Assembly: GCA_963575745.1 (NCBI GenBank) | Contig: CAUYUJ010002084.1 | Coordinates: forward strand, 1 to 64,000 | Length of the DNA: 64,000 nt | Reading direction: 5' to 3' | Source: Prorocentrum cordatum | Taxonomy: Eukaryota > Sar > Dinophyceae > Prorocentrales > Prorocentraceae | Part shown: piece by piece, positions 42,761 to 51,695 of the stretch | How positions within the stretch are numbered: position 1 is the stretch's first letter | How the letters are laid out: every line of letters starts with the position of its first letter | The notes under the pieces: model-generated | The model's database searches: none | Told to the model about the DNA's origin: nothing | Seen by the model: only the letters and a program-made list of their open reading frames with translations | Program-made: the position numbers and the translations under genes

Positions 42761-43457
42761 AGCCACTAAGAGGCATCAGCGCAGGACTGCACGCGTCGGC
42801 AGCCGCAGGGGGAAGGGGAGGGCAGAGGCGACGAAGAGGAGAAGCAGGAAAGCGGGCTGTCAAACACCGAGCGCACAACACTGGACAGGCGGTCCTGCGA
42901 GCGTGGCCGAAATTCCCCTGGCCAACGTCCGGACGCCCAAGGTGTTCAGGCGAATGCCGCAGGGCAGCGCCAGGATGCGGGACAGGAGGGGAAGCAGGGA
43001 GGACACAGCCAGGGGAAGGGACGGGACAGAGAAAAGAACAAGTAATGGATAAGCTGATCCGCTGCAGAGGCAGCTCCAACCAGCGATCGCTGGAGGCTCG
43101 CTGAGTAACAGCGGCCGTCCCGGCGGGAGTGCCTGGATCATGCACGCGTACATAAGAAAAACATACCGAACCAAGGCCCCCTAGGGGAGAGGAGTAGTAA
43201 GAACAGAGAAGGAGAGAAAGAGGGGAAAAACTAAATCAGCAACAGGGCGCAGGCTGGGATCACACCGTCGTGACGTAGCCCAGGGACACGGTGAAAGGCT
43301 CAATGCCCGACGCGTTCGGGGATGTCGAAGCCGTGCTGCTGCTCAACGTCGGGCTGCTAGATTCTGAAGCTCGTCTCGGTAACTATCACTTTCTGTGATG
43401 CAAACGCCGCACAGAGAAACTTACGAGAGCTCAACCAGCTGCAAACAATTGCTCCAT

Positions 43458-44015
43458 GGCGCTACAAGGCCTTCCCGTTAAGGGTCTAGGGCATGACCCG
43501 TAATGACAGAAACAATCCATCAGAAGAGCGAAAACCGCAATTCCCTTCAACGGTCCAGGGCGTGACCGGTACAGAAAAAATACCACCCGAAGGTAGCAAA
43601 ACCAATGGCACTACCAGGCCTCCCCGTTAAGGGTCCAGGGCATGACCCGTACAGAAAATTCCGCCATCCACCATGAAGAAATAAGGCGGGAAGACTCCAG
43701 AATGAGCAGCCAGATGTCTCCCGATGCATGAGTAGTTTAGCTCTGTGCTCCGAAACCATCAGTCCCACGGAGTGGGAAAAGATGTGTCAAGGATCTCGCA
43801 GCAGCCTCCTTTAGGAATTCCAGTGGCCCCCTGAGCGCCGGCCAGACCTAACCAGCCATCATGTCAGAATAAGCACAAACCAAATCCCCTTTAACGGTCC
43901 AGGGCATGACCGGTACAGAAGAATACCACCAAGGTAACAGAGCCAGTGGCACTACCAGGCCTCCCCGTTAAGGGTCCAGGGCATGACCAGTACAGAAAAA
44001 TCCCCCATCCACCAG
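43458..44015 (-). repeat. Duplicated block with GTCCAGGGCATGACC motifs
   Basis: The compound unit TTNAACGGTCCAGGGCATGACCGGTACAG is split here for length: AACGGTCCAGGGC, ATGACCGGTACAG, AATACCACC, then GGCACTACCAGGCCTCCCC, GTTAAGGGTCCAGGGCATG, ACCCGTACAGAAAA and CCATCCACCA. It occurs at 43538-43680 and 43883-44015. A further half unit is at 43458-43510. Within each unit the GTCCAGGGC-TGACC word itself occurs twice. The ~340-bp duplication sits inside the presumed ORF1 of LINE-C. Confidence 0.85.
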
Positions 44016-44159
44016 GTTTGGCTGGTGTGGCCGACGGCCAGCAGTATGTATGATGTGGAACTTTCGACGGGCTCGAGGGTAAACTCCTCGCCGCCAAAGC
44101 CCAAAAAGATAACCCACGGCACAAGAACCGCTGAAACACTGTTGAAACACTGTGCACCG

Positions 44160-44989
44160 TAATCGGGCACTGGCCATGCACACAATGATGGACGCGTCGA
44201 TCTCGCGCGCAAAAACACTGTCAACCAGGACGGGTGCCCGAGGGCGAGACTCAGCGAGAGCCATGGCCTTCCTGAACTCATCCATCCGTTCGTGCAACGT
44301 GACTATTCAATCCTCCTTTCGAGAGATCTTGCAATCGTGCTTGATGAGCTGGGCCTACTGCTCGTCGAGCTGCTTCTGAATCCGTCACGCAGCCTCATCA
44401 AACTGAGGACGCACCGTCGCCATGATCTGCTGGTCAAGAGCAGCGGGTTGCGCACCGCCCTGTTGGACTCTGAGAGGTTGTTAGGGATCGTCGCCGTGAG
44501 GGACGTGCCCAGGTGGGTCGAGAGCTTCTCGCGCATCGAGTCCAGCATCGGGTGGAACGCACCCTGGCGGCACTGTTAGATGAAAACCTCCGACGTGAAG
44601 TCGCCGTCCACGTCGTCGAGTCCGTCCACCTGAGCATCACCGTCACCATTAGCAGGAAGCGCGCGCCGTTTTTCATGAGGAAGGGCGTCAAGGAAGCGAG
44701 CCAGACCCGAGCCAATTCACTGCCAGTGCCGCCCGTGACGCCTTGCATCTCCTGCAACAGGAGGGCCGGAGCAGCGTCAAGCTCTGCAGCCCGACGGTCG
44801 CCAGCAGCACCAAGAAGAAGGCCCTCGGCCGACATCGGAGGGGAGCCCGCTCCAGGGGCGCAACGTGCTGGCGTCCCAGCCGGTCTCGGAGTGCGGAAAG
44901 GGTATGCGAAACTCGCAGCGGCACGGGGTGCTCGCTGCGAGGATCGTGAGGGAGAAAGCCAGCTGTGGCGGCACGCCTCGGACCAGCCC
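44160..44989 (-). pseudogene. Retroposed coding remnant directly behind the DinoSL
   Basis: Minus-strand translation gives protein-like stretches in changing frames: PPQLAFSLTILAASTPCRC (about 44970-44920), PMLDSMREKLSTHLGTSLTA (44554-44495), ALDQQIMATVRPQFDEAA (44445-44390, followed by an in-frame stop), IQKQLDEQ, and DEFRKAMALAESRPRAPVLV then FAREIDASIIV (44280-44185). The middle is coiled-coil-like. The last piece recalls a motif I associate with ORF1 of dinoflagellate LINEs, but that is recollection, not proof. At least three stops and several frame changes make it a pseudogene. Confidence 0.6.
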
Positions 44990-45011
44990 CTTGAGCCAAA
45001 ATGGCTACGGA
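44990..45011 (-). other. Dinoflagellate spliced-leader (DinoSL) relic, complete
   Basis: On the minus strand the 22 bases begin TCCGTAGCCATTTTGG and end CTCAAG, matching the published DinoSL consensus (D-CCGTAGCCATTTTGGCTCAA-G, D being A, G or T) at every position. DinoSL is added to mRNA 5' ends by trans-splicing. Finding it in genomic DNA fused to a downstream coding remnant is the known signature of reverse-transcribed, reinserted mRNA. No donor site (GT) follows it, so it is not an SL RNA gene: the next bases are GGGCTGG. Confidence 0.95.
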
Positions 45012-45115
45012 CGAGTAGGGTGAGGGGGAGGAAGAGGAGGAGGGGGAGGAGGAGGAGGAGGAGGAGGAGGAGGATGAGGAGGAGGAGCGAGGAGGAGGAA
45101 GAGGAGGACGAAGAC
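45012..45115. repeat. (GGA)n microsatellite
   Basis: GGAGGAGGA run with AG-rich interruptions immediately 5' of the SL relic. Confidence 0.95.
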
Positions 45116-45289
45116 CATATTCAGTCTTTCTGCTCCTGCTTTTGCTCCCCCTTGTCTCCGTCTACCTCCTCCTCCCGCCTCCTCCATCTCCTCCTCCTCC
45201 TCATCCTTGCTCCTCCTCCTTCTTCTCATTATTATTGCTATCATTGTTATCATGAATACGAATGTTATTCCTCATCCTCGTCCTCCTCC

Positions 45290-45413
45290 TCCTTCTCCTC
45301 CTCCTCCTCATCATCATCATCATCATCAGCATCAGCAGCATCAGCATCATCATCATCATGGTCATCATCAGCAGCAGCAGCAGCATCAGCATCAGCATCA
45401 GCATCATCATCAG

Positions 45414-45448
<35 letters not shown>

Positions 45449-45540
45449 GCATCAGCATCAGCATCAGCATCATCATAATCAGCATCATCATCAGCTGCAG
45501 CAGCAGCATTATCATAAGCATCATCATCGACATCATGATC
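45290..45540. repeat. (TCC)n and (CAT/CAG)n tract
   Basis: TCCTCC units at 45275-45310, then CATCAT/CAGCAT units to about 45535. 45116-45275 is low-complexity pyrimidine-rich sequence. Confidence 0.95.
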
Positions 45541-46871
45541 CTCGTCCGCGACCTCCTCTTCCACCTCCACCTCCGCCACCGCTTCCTCCGCCTGAGCCTG
45601 GAACTACCGCTGTTTGCAACATCAACGCCCACGCCCAACGCCCACGCCCGATCTGTATAACAAGACGTCGAAACGCGCCCCCCTCGACCCTGTACTCCAA
45701 AGTTGGCGGGAAGCGATTGGCTCCTCGCAGGAGTGGGCGTTTGTTTCGCAACACTTTGCGCTCTCCTCCAGCGCGGTCACCAACCAACTTTGAAATGCGG
45801 GGCGCAATTCGATTGGCGTGTATTCCGCAACAGGCGGTAACGCATGCCCCAAGTACGTCTTAGCGTAAAGGGGTCCTCCCCTGATGAAAAAAACATGCGC
45901 GTTCCGACTCCACTGCTGACTTTGATGATGCGATTGCTTTCATATTTGGGGCCGACGTTGGGGTGTTTTCAGACCGTCGCCCATCTCAGAATAAGCGGGA
46001 GAAGAACGTCGAGCTCCTCCCGTCGTAGTAATATTCTTACCATCTCTTAACAGGAGTCAGAAGCATAAGCTGCTGTCAGCAAAACTCCCCCTCCCCGTCT
46101 CCCTCTCCGTATCCCCTCCCTCCTGCCTGACCCTGGGAGAGGGGAGCGAGGGGGTGCACAGCGCTAGAATGGCCACGCCATCCATTTTTGTTGGGCATCG
46201 GCGCGGGTACTGCCGCGAAACAACAGGGGGATGGCAAGTCCTCCCTGAGGGGTGCGGGCACCGTCCACCCCTCTCATTGGAGGCTGACACCCAGCTGCAC
46301 AGATGGCGACAGCCACCAAGGCAGGGGTCTGCACCAGCCATCTGGCGCAAGCAAAACCAAACTGGACGGAGGGCGTATGGCTCGTCTCTGGCCATCGACG
46401 CCTGAAAAAGGCTGAGTGCTGGAGGAGCCAGCGCCCCAACTCCCGAAGCCACGCGTGGCAGCCGCAAAGCGAACGAGAGCATCGCTACATGACCATCACT
46501 GCGGAAGAGCCATCTACACACAGGCAGTGGCCAAGACGCTCGACCATTGCTCAGACTGCTAAACAAGAAAGGATGTGGAGAGGACAAGGAGAGGAAGAGC
46601 AGGAGGAGGAGGAGGAGGAGGAGGAGGAGTAGGGGGAGACATGGACGGCGGATGAGGACCGAAACGTGCCCCGCACACAACGTCTCGCTGCGCACCAAGC
46701 GGTGTCCCAGCCCACCGCCGCCGCGCGCGGCCCGCTACTTACTGGCAGACCTGCTATGCAGAGATCAATATCTCAGGAGGGCGCCGAGAGGGGACGGGAA
46801 GGTGGGGAGAGGGGGAGAGGGAAGGGGATATGGGAGGCGCATGTTTTGCGTCAGGAAGCCCGCAGCTCGCA
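45541..46871. other. Unassigned region downstream of the host gene
   Basis: Holds a small GGA tract at 46595-46630 and an ACGCCCACGCCC duplication near 45632. No gene recognised. The 3' UTR of the minus-strand gene must lie in its right-hand part. An AATAAA-type signal is not evident, which is normal for dinoflagellates. Confidence 0.5.
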
Positions 46872-48656
46872 TCAGGAAGAAAAGCTGGCCTCCTCCCCCT
46901 CTACATCTCCTGTCAATATGAGGCGCATCTGGTCAATGTGGCAATCATGCTCCTGGTCAATGACGCCATGCTGCTGAGCCGCCCGCCTCGATGCTGCCAC
47001 GACCTCTGTTGTAGATGCAAAGTCTAACCTCTTCAGCGCATTCAAGATGACAGGGACATAACATTTGGGGTTTTCAATATCGTTCCCGCGCAAGAGCACG
47101 AGAATTCGGTCGGAAAGAGCATTGATAATGCCCTCATCGTTGAACATGTTCTTCAAGCTCAACCACCAAAGTATCTGAATAATAAGCTTGCTGGGAAGCG
47201 TTGGAATTGTCTGTGCAAAGAGTGGACGAAACCACTCGCAAAACAATTCGCAGTCGAGATCAAACAAGGAAGCACCAGCCATCAAAGGAAGCGTAGACGT
47301 GAACTTAAATTTAGATGTCTGGATTCGGCATGCCTCGACGTATTTGTCCATGAGACCTTGCATAAACATCTTATCCTTCACTGCCTCCAGATCTACCAGC
47401 TCTGACACTTTAGTGTTGCGAGTACTCTCTGCCAAGCATACCCGCCCACGCCGTAAAGTCAGCATAACACGGTCCCTGCAAGTGATCTCTCTCAAAACCA
47501 GTCTGGCATCACCGGTGACATTGTTGGCTTTAAAGATCTGGTCTTCACTTTGAACCTTCCAAGTTGGGTAAAGTCTATTCCATCTCCTCACTAAGCCTTC
47601 CCCAATTCTCACGATGCCGATGGCACTGTGGCCCTTCTTCAGCCGCATTTCAACACCAAGCTTATCGGAAGCATCCCGCTTCGCCAAAAGAACAGAATAC
47701 GAGTATGTCGGATCAACTTTTCCATCGCAGAGAGTTGCATACGTCGCGTAGCCGTGCGCCGCCATAGAAAATAGTTGGATTGCGTTTGGATCATCGACTG
47801 AAATCTCATCGACGATGTCCGTCAAACTTACACACATGTCCACAATTGCAGGGTCCGGCAAGGAATAACGGGCGTACGCGAGGAGAACATTGACGACACC
47901 AAGGTAACGATTATGATTGCATTTGTGGAGAAGTTCCGCGAAACGGGGAGCAAGAGTCTTGAATATGTAATCTGTCTGGAGGCTTCGGCTCGAAAGCCTC
48001 AACCCGAACACGATTTGATTCAAATAGTCTGGCTTCGTCTGCTGCAACAAGTCAGGCAAAGCTTCCAACACAGCTATGGTCGCATGCTCAAATATCAGTG
48101 CCCGCTCCTCTTCGGATAAAGCCACGGCGAGAACGCCATCCTGATCGAGGCGCCCAAGAGAGTACACCACATTGCCTAAATATTTTGCCCGTTCTTCCCG
48201 AAGATCCCGATTGGCTTGGCGACTCTTGACATTGCTGCTCGATTTCCAATGCACAAGATCATTCATTACCATTCGCAGTAAATCCTTGCACGCACATATC
48301 TGTCCCGCTTCCGAAGGATCAAACTCCAGCTTTGTCAATTGGAGCAAGATCGTAGCCCGGTGCAACATGTCGACTTCGTCTGCTGACAACTGGAGAAGCT
48401 CGTCGTATGCCCTTGCTGACGTGATACGTTTTGTGAGATCTCCAGGAGACATGTAGAAGCAGCTCACGTCTCGCGCAAACATCCGATGTCTAATGTGTCG
48501 CGGCCAGGCCCCCTGACCATAAGCTCTCTGGAGGCGCTGCATCGACCCCCCCACAGAGACAAAGCTGCCCCAAAGCAGCGCCACATGGCTACACGTGGCA
48601 GCTGCAATACCACATAGGAGGATTCCAAAAATGCGCCGCTGGCGGTGCACCGCCAT
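46872..48656 (-). CDS. Helical-repeat protein with an embedded PDZ-like domain (594 codons)
   Basis: The one convincing host gene. It is a single exon with ATG at 48656-48654 and TGA at 46874-46872; the frame continues upstream without an earlier ATG, so this start is favoured. Residues 8-34 are hydrophobic (GILLCGIAAATC), possibly a signal or anchor segment. Residues about 80-310 and 430-560 are helical, with pairs such as YLGNVVYSLGRLDQDG and LIIQILWWLSLKNMF that resemble FASTK/RAP- or OPR-type organelle RNA-binding repeats. Residues about 332-402 look like the PDZ-like domain frequent in dinoflagellates (GIVRIGEGLVRRWN, then VTGDARLVLREI). No catalytic motif is seen. Codon use is less GC-rich than the flanks. 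Lack of introns and a possible decayed SL upstream suggest a retroposed gene. Function is unknown; organellar RNA metabolism is a guess from the repeats. Confidence 0.8.
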   Translation of the reverse strand: MAVHRQRRIFGILLCGIAAATCSHVALLWGSFVSVGGSMQRLQRAYGQGAWPRHIRHRMFARDVSCFYMSPGDLTKRITSARAYDELLQLSADEVDMLHRATILLQLTKLEFDPSEAGQICACKDLLRMVMNDLVHWKSSSNVKSRQANRDLREERAKYLGNVVYSLGRLDQDGVLAVALSEEERALIFEHATIAVLEALPDLLQQTKPDYLNQIVFGLRLSSRSLQTDYIFKTLAPRFAELLHKCNHNRYLGVVNVLLAYARYSLPDPAIVDMCVSLTDIVDEISVDDPNAIQLFSMAAHGYATYATLCDGKVDPTYSYSVLLAKRDASDKLGVEMRLKKGHSAIGIVRIGEGLVRRWNRLYPTWKVQSEDQIFKANNVTGDARLVLREITCRDRVMLTLRRGRVCLAESTRNTKVSELVDLEAVKDKMFMQGLMDKYVEACRIQTSKFKFTSTLPLMAGASLFDLDCELFCEWFRPLFAQTIPTLPSKLIIQILWWLSLKNMFNDEGIINALSDRILVLLRGNDIENPKCYVPVILNALKRLDFASTTEVVAASRRAAQQHGVIDQEHDCHIDQMRLILTGDVEGEEASFSS

Positions 48657-48693
48657 GAGCGCGACTATACCGGCCCCAGCTGGATGGAGCCAG

Positions 48694-48712
48694 CCTTGAG
48701 CAAAGCTCCTGC
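48694..48712 (-). other. Possible decayed DinoSL upstream of the helical-repeat gene
   Basis: Minus strand reads GCAGGAGCTTTGCTCAAG, ending 38 bases before the ATG. The final TTTG-CTCAAG matches the DinoSL 3' end with one deletion; the 5' half is diverged. Position fits a 5' leader. This short match may be chance. Confidence 0.3.
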
Positions 48713-48793
48713 GCGAGGGAGCAGCGAGGGACAGGAGGAGCAGGGGCGCGGAAGTGGGGAATCCTTTCGGGGCGGCTTGGGTAGGGGGAAGGG

Positions 48794-48977
48794 TTGTGGA
48801 TGCCACGACAGTGGACACCCTAACAGTCCTATCATCGAATAAAAAATGTGTTTCAAATGTCGGAAAGGCGTCCTGTAAAATATTGAAACCTGTTTTTTAC
48901 ATCTTCAGAACAGTTTTAACACATGTTCTACACATCTGGAAAAATTATTTGGCAACACGCTTCCTCTCCATTGATTC
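48794..48977 (+). repeat. Dispersed repeat R, copy 1
   Basis: Begins TTGTGGATGCCACGACAGTG, continues GACACCCTAACAGTCCTATC and ATCGAAT, and ends CACATCTGGAAA, TTATTTGGCAACACGCTTCC, CTCCATTGATT. Copy 2 at 56126-56287 shares both ends with few mismatches while the central ~80 bp differ. The repeat abuts the 5' side of the helical-repeat gene. Confidence 0.85.
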
Positions 48978-49307
48978 ACCAGGGCAGGGGGCAAGACGGA
49001 CTGGCGAATGGCGACGAGATGCAGGGCCCGTGTGGAGGGCCCGTGTGGAGGACCAGTGCGGGGCAGGGGACGGGAGCAGAGAGGCCGAGGGCCGGAGACG
49101 GGGGCCCCCGGGGCCTTCGCCCACCTCCTGGGACGTACGCTGGGCTGCGGCATCGTGGGTGCAAAAAGACGCTGAAGGACGGTAGCAAAGCCTCCTCGAC
49201 CCTCGATCCTCGATCCTGCTCCATCTCGGTCCTCGATCCTGGGGGGGCGGCGGCGGAGGCCGAGGGCCGGAGACGGGGGGAACGGGGCGGGGCCGAGGGC
49301 ACGCAGC
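48978..49307. other. Unassigned GC-rich stretch
   Basis: GGCCGAGGGCCGGAGACGGG occurs at 49081 and again near 49258, a direct repeat. No gene. Confidence 0.55.
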
Positions 49308-49315
49308 GACGAGCG

Positions 49316-49476
49316 CTAAGTCGGGCCTGTCCCCCTACAGGGGGATTTTGGACGAAAAATAAAAGATACTCAAAAGATACCCCAAAGATGCCCAAAAATG
49401 CCCAAAAAATCGTCCCCTATACCCCTTCTTCACTATTTTTGAAGATTCCTCCTGTAGAGGGGCAGGCCCGACTTAA
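49316..49476. mobile_element. MITE M, copy 2 (161 bp)
   Basis: Left end CTAAGTCGGGCCTGTCCCCC, then TACAGGGGGATTTT. The complement of the right end is TTAAGTCGGGCCTGCCCCTC, then TACAGGAGGAATC. The interior is AT-rich and resembles copy 1 (GACGAAAAA, AAAGATACTC-type words, CACTATTTTTGA). It is flanked on both sides by the identical octamer GACGAGCG (49308-49315 and 49477-49484), a perfect 8-bp target-site duplication, so this copy is younger than copy 1. Confidence 0.93.
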
Positions 49477-49555
49477 GACGAGCGAGCGGCGAGCGGCGAA
49501 GCGGAAAGATGGTCAGCGGCCTCCGGAGATCCAGGGCACGGCTGTGCAGGTGAGC

Positions 49556-49755
49556 CAAAGTCGAGGGGCCCAAGGACACACAGATAAGTACACACAAATT
49601 GCAGGACGCACCAAGTACACACAAATAGCAGGATGCACCACATTTTCCCAGATGTTCTGGGCTGTCGTCTCCCCCCCCACTTCCCATATTTCCCCATCTT
49701 CTCTTGGGAGTCGACGATGAATTGTGTCTGTGTGTGCTTTTCCCCCTCCTGACAT
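49556..49755 (+). repeat. Dispersed repeat R2, copy 1
   Basis: GGGGCCCAAGGACACACAGA, TACACACAAATTGCAGGA, then CCCCCCCACTTCCCATATTT, GTCGACGATGAATTGTGTCT and GTGTGTGCTTTT. A ~35-bp inner segment (AAGTACACACAAATNGCAGG) is itself duplicated. Copy 2 is at 49995-50150. Confidence 0.85.
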
Positions 49756-49994
49756 GGGAGGGGCCCTGGCCAGTGATCCCGTCGAGGGGCTGGGGGGGAA
49801 CGCGGGCCGCCGCCGAGAGAAGGCCGCCGCCGAGAGAAGGCCGCGCCCCCCGAGAGAAGGCCACGCCCCCCTTGGCCCCCCCCCCCCGATCCCTCCGCAG
49901 CGGGTCGTGCCCGGCAAAGCCTGGCGCTGGACTTCCCGAGGATGGACGGTCGACGATCGCAGTGGGCTTCCTCGTCGCAGTCCGCTTCATTTCA
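49756..49994. other. Unassigned GC-rich spacer
   Basis: GAGAGAAGGCCGCCGCC-type words repeat three times at 49813-49865. No gene. Confidence 0.55.
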
Positions 49995-50152
49995 AGGGGC
50001 CCAAGGACACACAAATGAATACACACAAATAACAGGATTCCCCATATGTCCCATGTTTTTTATTTTCGTCTTCCCCCCCACTTCCCATATGTTCCTATAT
50101 TTTCTGGGGAATCGACGATTAATTGTGTCTGTGTGTTTTTTCTCCTCCTGAT
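49995..50152 (+). repeat. Dispersed repeat R2, copy 2
   Basis: GGGGCCCAAGGACACACAAA, TACACACAAATAACAGGA, CCCCCCCACTTCCCATATGT, ATCGACGATTAATTGTGTCT, GTGTGTTTTTTC. It lacks the inner duplication of copy 1. Confidence 0.85.
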
Positions 50153-50830
50153 CACTATCATCGTCGTCGTCGTCGCAATCGTCTTCCACGCCGCCAACGC
50201 CATCGTCGTCGTCAATGACGCTAGTAGTAAGAGACATCGCCTCACACCCTCAGCAGGCTTGCTGCGCGGCCTCACGCCCTCCTGCTCGCAGATGTGCAAC
50301 AGGCGGTGTTTCTGGTACTCCCCGCTGACCGGCTGGAAGCGGAACTGGGGATGCGGAAGTTCGGCCAGACAAAGACAGGTCACACACGCAGCCAGGCAGA
50401 CGGACACCAACCAAGGGCAGAGAGGAGACAAACGGGGACAGCAGAGACAGCAAAGATCAGCACAGTTACGGTAAATGTATGAGGTCCTTCGAGCACCTGG
50501 AATGCAACGGCTCGATGATCTTGGACACGTAGTTACATATTATGATGAACCGCGTCACGTGAACGAACTCCTCCATGATCCTGGAAGCGGCGTTCTGATG
50601 GCGATGGCGGCCCCGCGTCATGATCCAGGAAGCGCCATGCCACTGAAAGCATCATGACGATGGAAGCGCACTGCCTTCTACAGCACGTACCATGACGATG
50701 AGCGTCTCTCGTGCGCGTCACGCAGCCAGGGGCGAGAGTGGAGAGCAAGCCGGCCCGCCATCGCCCGCCTGGCGGCTGAAGAGCGCGCCGCCGTCGGCGC
50801 GCGAGACCCGGAAATGACCTGCTGCTAATC
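50153..50830. other. Unassigned region with CATGATCCTGGAAGCG words
   Basis: CATGATCCTGGAAGCG (50574), CATGATCCAGGAAGCG (50619) and CATGACGATGGAAGCG (50653) suggest a decayed ~40-bp tandem repeat. No gene supported. Confidence 0.55.
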
Positions 50831-51016
50831 ATGTGTGGACCCCACTCCGCATGCAGTGCGCGTGGCACCCCTCCCTGGGAGAAGCCTTCAGCTCCAGAGC
50901 GTCAGCGTCGTCGTCATCGTCGTCGCCGTCGTCGTCCCCCTTCAGGGTCGGCGGCACCGGCCGCAAGGCCTCCGCCATCGTGTGTGGACTGAACTCCGCA
51001 TGCGATGCGCGTGGCC
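50831..51016 (+). repeat. Repeat B copy 2 flanked by a direct repeat
   Basis: TGTGTGGACCCCACTCCGCA then TGCAGTGCGCGTGGC (50831-50866) recurs as TGTGTGGACTGAACTCCGCA then TGCGATGCGCGTGGC (50980-51014). Between them lies repeat B at 50898-50975. Confidence 0.75.
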
Positions 51017-51179
51017 CCCAGACCTCCGACAGTCGTGACTCCTTGACGATGTGACCCGCGGAGCGCTCGACCCGCGCCCGGGTGCCAGCACTTCGTCCCT
51101 GGCCGCCTCTCCCCGAGCAGTACTTGCACCTTGGAAGCTCCCACCCGTCTCGCAAGGCATCGCCTGGCGCGGCAGGACC

Positions 51180-51695
51180 CTGGGCCAGTGGGAGCCCGAA
51201 GGGCGCCTCGCGGGCGCCTCCTTGGCTGCCTGGCCAGGCCGCGCGGGCCCGTGGGCGCCTCGCAGGCGCCTCGCAGGCGCCTCGTGGGCGCCTCGCAGGC
51301 GCCTCGCTGGCGCGGCCGGGCCTTCGGCCAGTGGGCGCCTCGAAGGCGCCTCGGCGGCACCTGGGAGCTGGCTGGCCAGGCCGGGAGCTCCGCCCCTGGG
51401 CGCCTCGCAGGCGCCTCGCGGGCGCCTCGCGGGCGCCGGCTGGCGCGGCCCGGTGTTCCGCAGCGTGCGCCCGGTCGGCGCCTCGAAGGCGCCTCGCGGG
51501 CGCGTTGGCGGAGCCGGGCGTGCCGCCCGTGGGCGCCCCGCGCGCGCCTCGTCGGCGCCTCGGGCGCTGGCCGGCGCGGCCAGGTCTTTCGCCGGCGGGC
51601 ATGCGCGGGCGCCGCCTCGCGAGCGCCTCGTGCGCGGCGGACGTGGCTCGGTTTTCAGCCAGGTGGCGCCCGCAGGCGCCCAGTGGGCGCCGCAC
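51180..51695. repeat. GGCGCCTCG minisatellite
   Basis: GGGCGCCTCGCAGGCGCCTC and variants recur about thirty times. The unit is about 10 bp and contains the palindrome GGCGCC, so it reads similarly on both strands. Longer spacers such as GCGCGGCCGGGCCTTCGGCC recur at 90-130 bp, giving a loose higher order. Open frames of 200-300 codons on both strands are repeat-driven. Confidence 0.88.

Larger units (their letters stand above)
37900..45011 (-). mobile_element. LINE-C: decayed dinoflagellate-type LINE with a DinoSL at its probable 5' end
   Basis: Minus-strand series in the correct order: spliced-leader sequence (45011-44990), ORF1-like remnants (44989-44160 and 42700-42100), endonuclease (42045-41220), RT (39920-39240) and C-terminal domain (39200-38070). 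All coding parts are broken by stops and frame changes. A 0.5-kb repeated block (43460-44015) and a MITE (39947-40105) lie inside. That all this was one element is an inference; the SL plus ORF1 could be a separate retroposed transcript. A (GGA)n tract begins just beyond the SL. Confidence 0.6.

Noticed and set aside
46872-48818. 648-codon version of the helical-repeat gene
   Set aside because: The upstream 54 codons start at GTG and run into repeat R; the first ATG in frame is at 48656.
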